From positions 11,635,185-11,699,184 of the forward strand of contig OZ022591.1 of assembly GCA_963669155.1 (NCBI GenBank): 64,000 nucleotides of DNA. The letters are read 5' to 3'. The DNA is from Arbacia lixula (Eukaryota; Echinodermata; Echinoidea; Arbacioida; Arbaciidae). Below the pieces are notes generated by a model that saw nothing but the letters and a program-made list of their open reading frames with translations, was not told the origin of the DNA and searched no databases. Each line of letters opens with the position of its first letter. Position 1 is the first letter of the stretch. This document shows positions 63,901 through 64,000 of this stretch, in pieces. The translations under genes and the position numbers were made by a program.

Positions 63901-64000
63901 CTGGTGGGGCAGGATTTCATGTTTTAGTTTTAAAAATATTTCCATCATATTTTGTTTTCATGGAAATATGATTTCATTTAATGTAGGTTTTTTTGGCAGT

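Overview
This is a 64 kb piece of an animal nuclear genome. The genes are split by GT-AG introns, and most of the window is intron or intergenic DNA full of microsatellites, foldback MITEs, short SINE-like units and one decayed LINE. The repeat style (marine-invertebrate MITEs, a pearl/Helentron-like element, frequent AGGCCTA motifs) and the animal gene set suggest a marine invertebrate deuterostome, most likely an echinoderm such as a sea urchin. The species cannot be fixed from the sequence alone. No bacterial-type features (operons, CRISPR, ribosome binding sites) are present.

Three genes can be assembled from exon phase and splice sites. (1) 2289-8396, plus strand: a complete six-exon PSMB6, the beta-1 (caspase-like) catalytic subunit of the 20S proteasome, 234 residues. 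(2) 21832-38755, plus strand: a RING-CH (MARCH-type) membrane E3 ubiquitin ligase with two transmembrane segments. It has two candidate first exons, A (21832-22153) and B (31237-31492). Each supplies the first Cys-x2-Cys pair of the zinc finger, in the same phase and with the same spacing to the common exon. (3) 46441-63900, minus strand: the 3' part of a gene I do not recognise, five phase-compatible exons ending in a lysine/serine-rich tail. Its 5' end lies beyond the window. Genes 2 and 3 converge.

Layout: 1-2288 upstream DNA with a (CA)n array and one copy of a dispersed repeat; 2289-9650 PSMB6, with a TIR element, a long hairpin MITE and a higher-order tandem repeat in its introns; 9.7-21.4 kb intergenic, with several MITEs, a triplicated palindromic unit and two (GT)n-bounded LINE fragments; 21.8-39.1 kb the RING-CH ligase; 39.2-46.4 kb intergenic with (GAA)n and (GA)n arrays; 46.4-64 kb gene 3, whose introns hold a SINE, an 87-bp tandem repeat, a 1.4 kb pearl/Helentron-like element and a foldback MITE.

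Genes 1 and 2 both belong to the ubiquitin-proteasome pathway (ligase and protease). Nothing in the sequence suggests that this neighbourhood is more than chance. The most interesting signal is the ligase: swapping the first exon would exchange half of the zinc-binding RING-CH domain plus the whole N-terminus. Exon B also sits between inverted-repeat pairs and between a (GAA)n and a (CTT)n tract that could affect its splicing.
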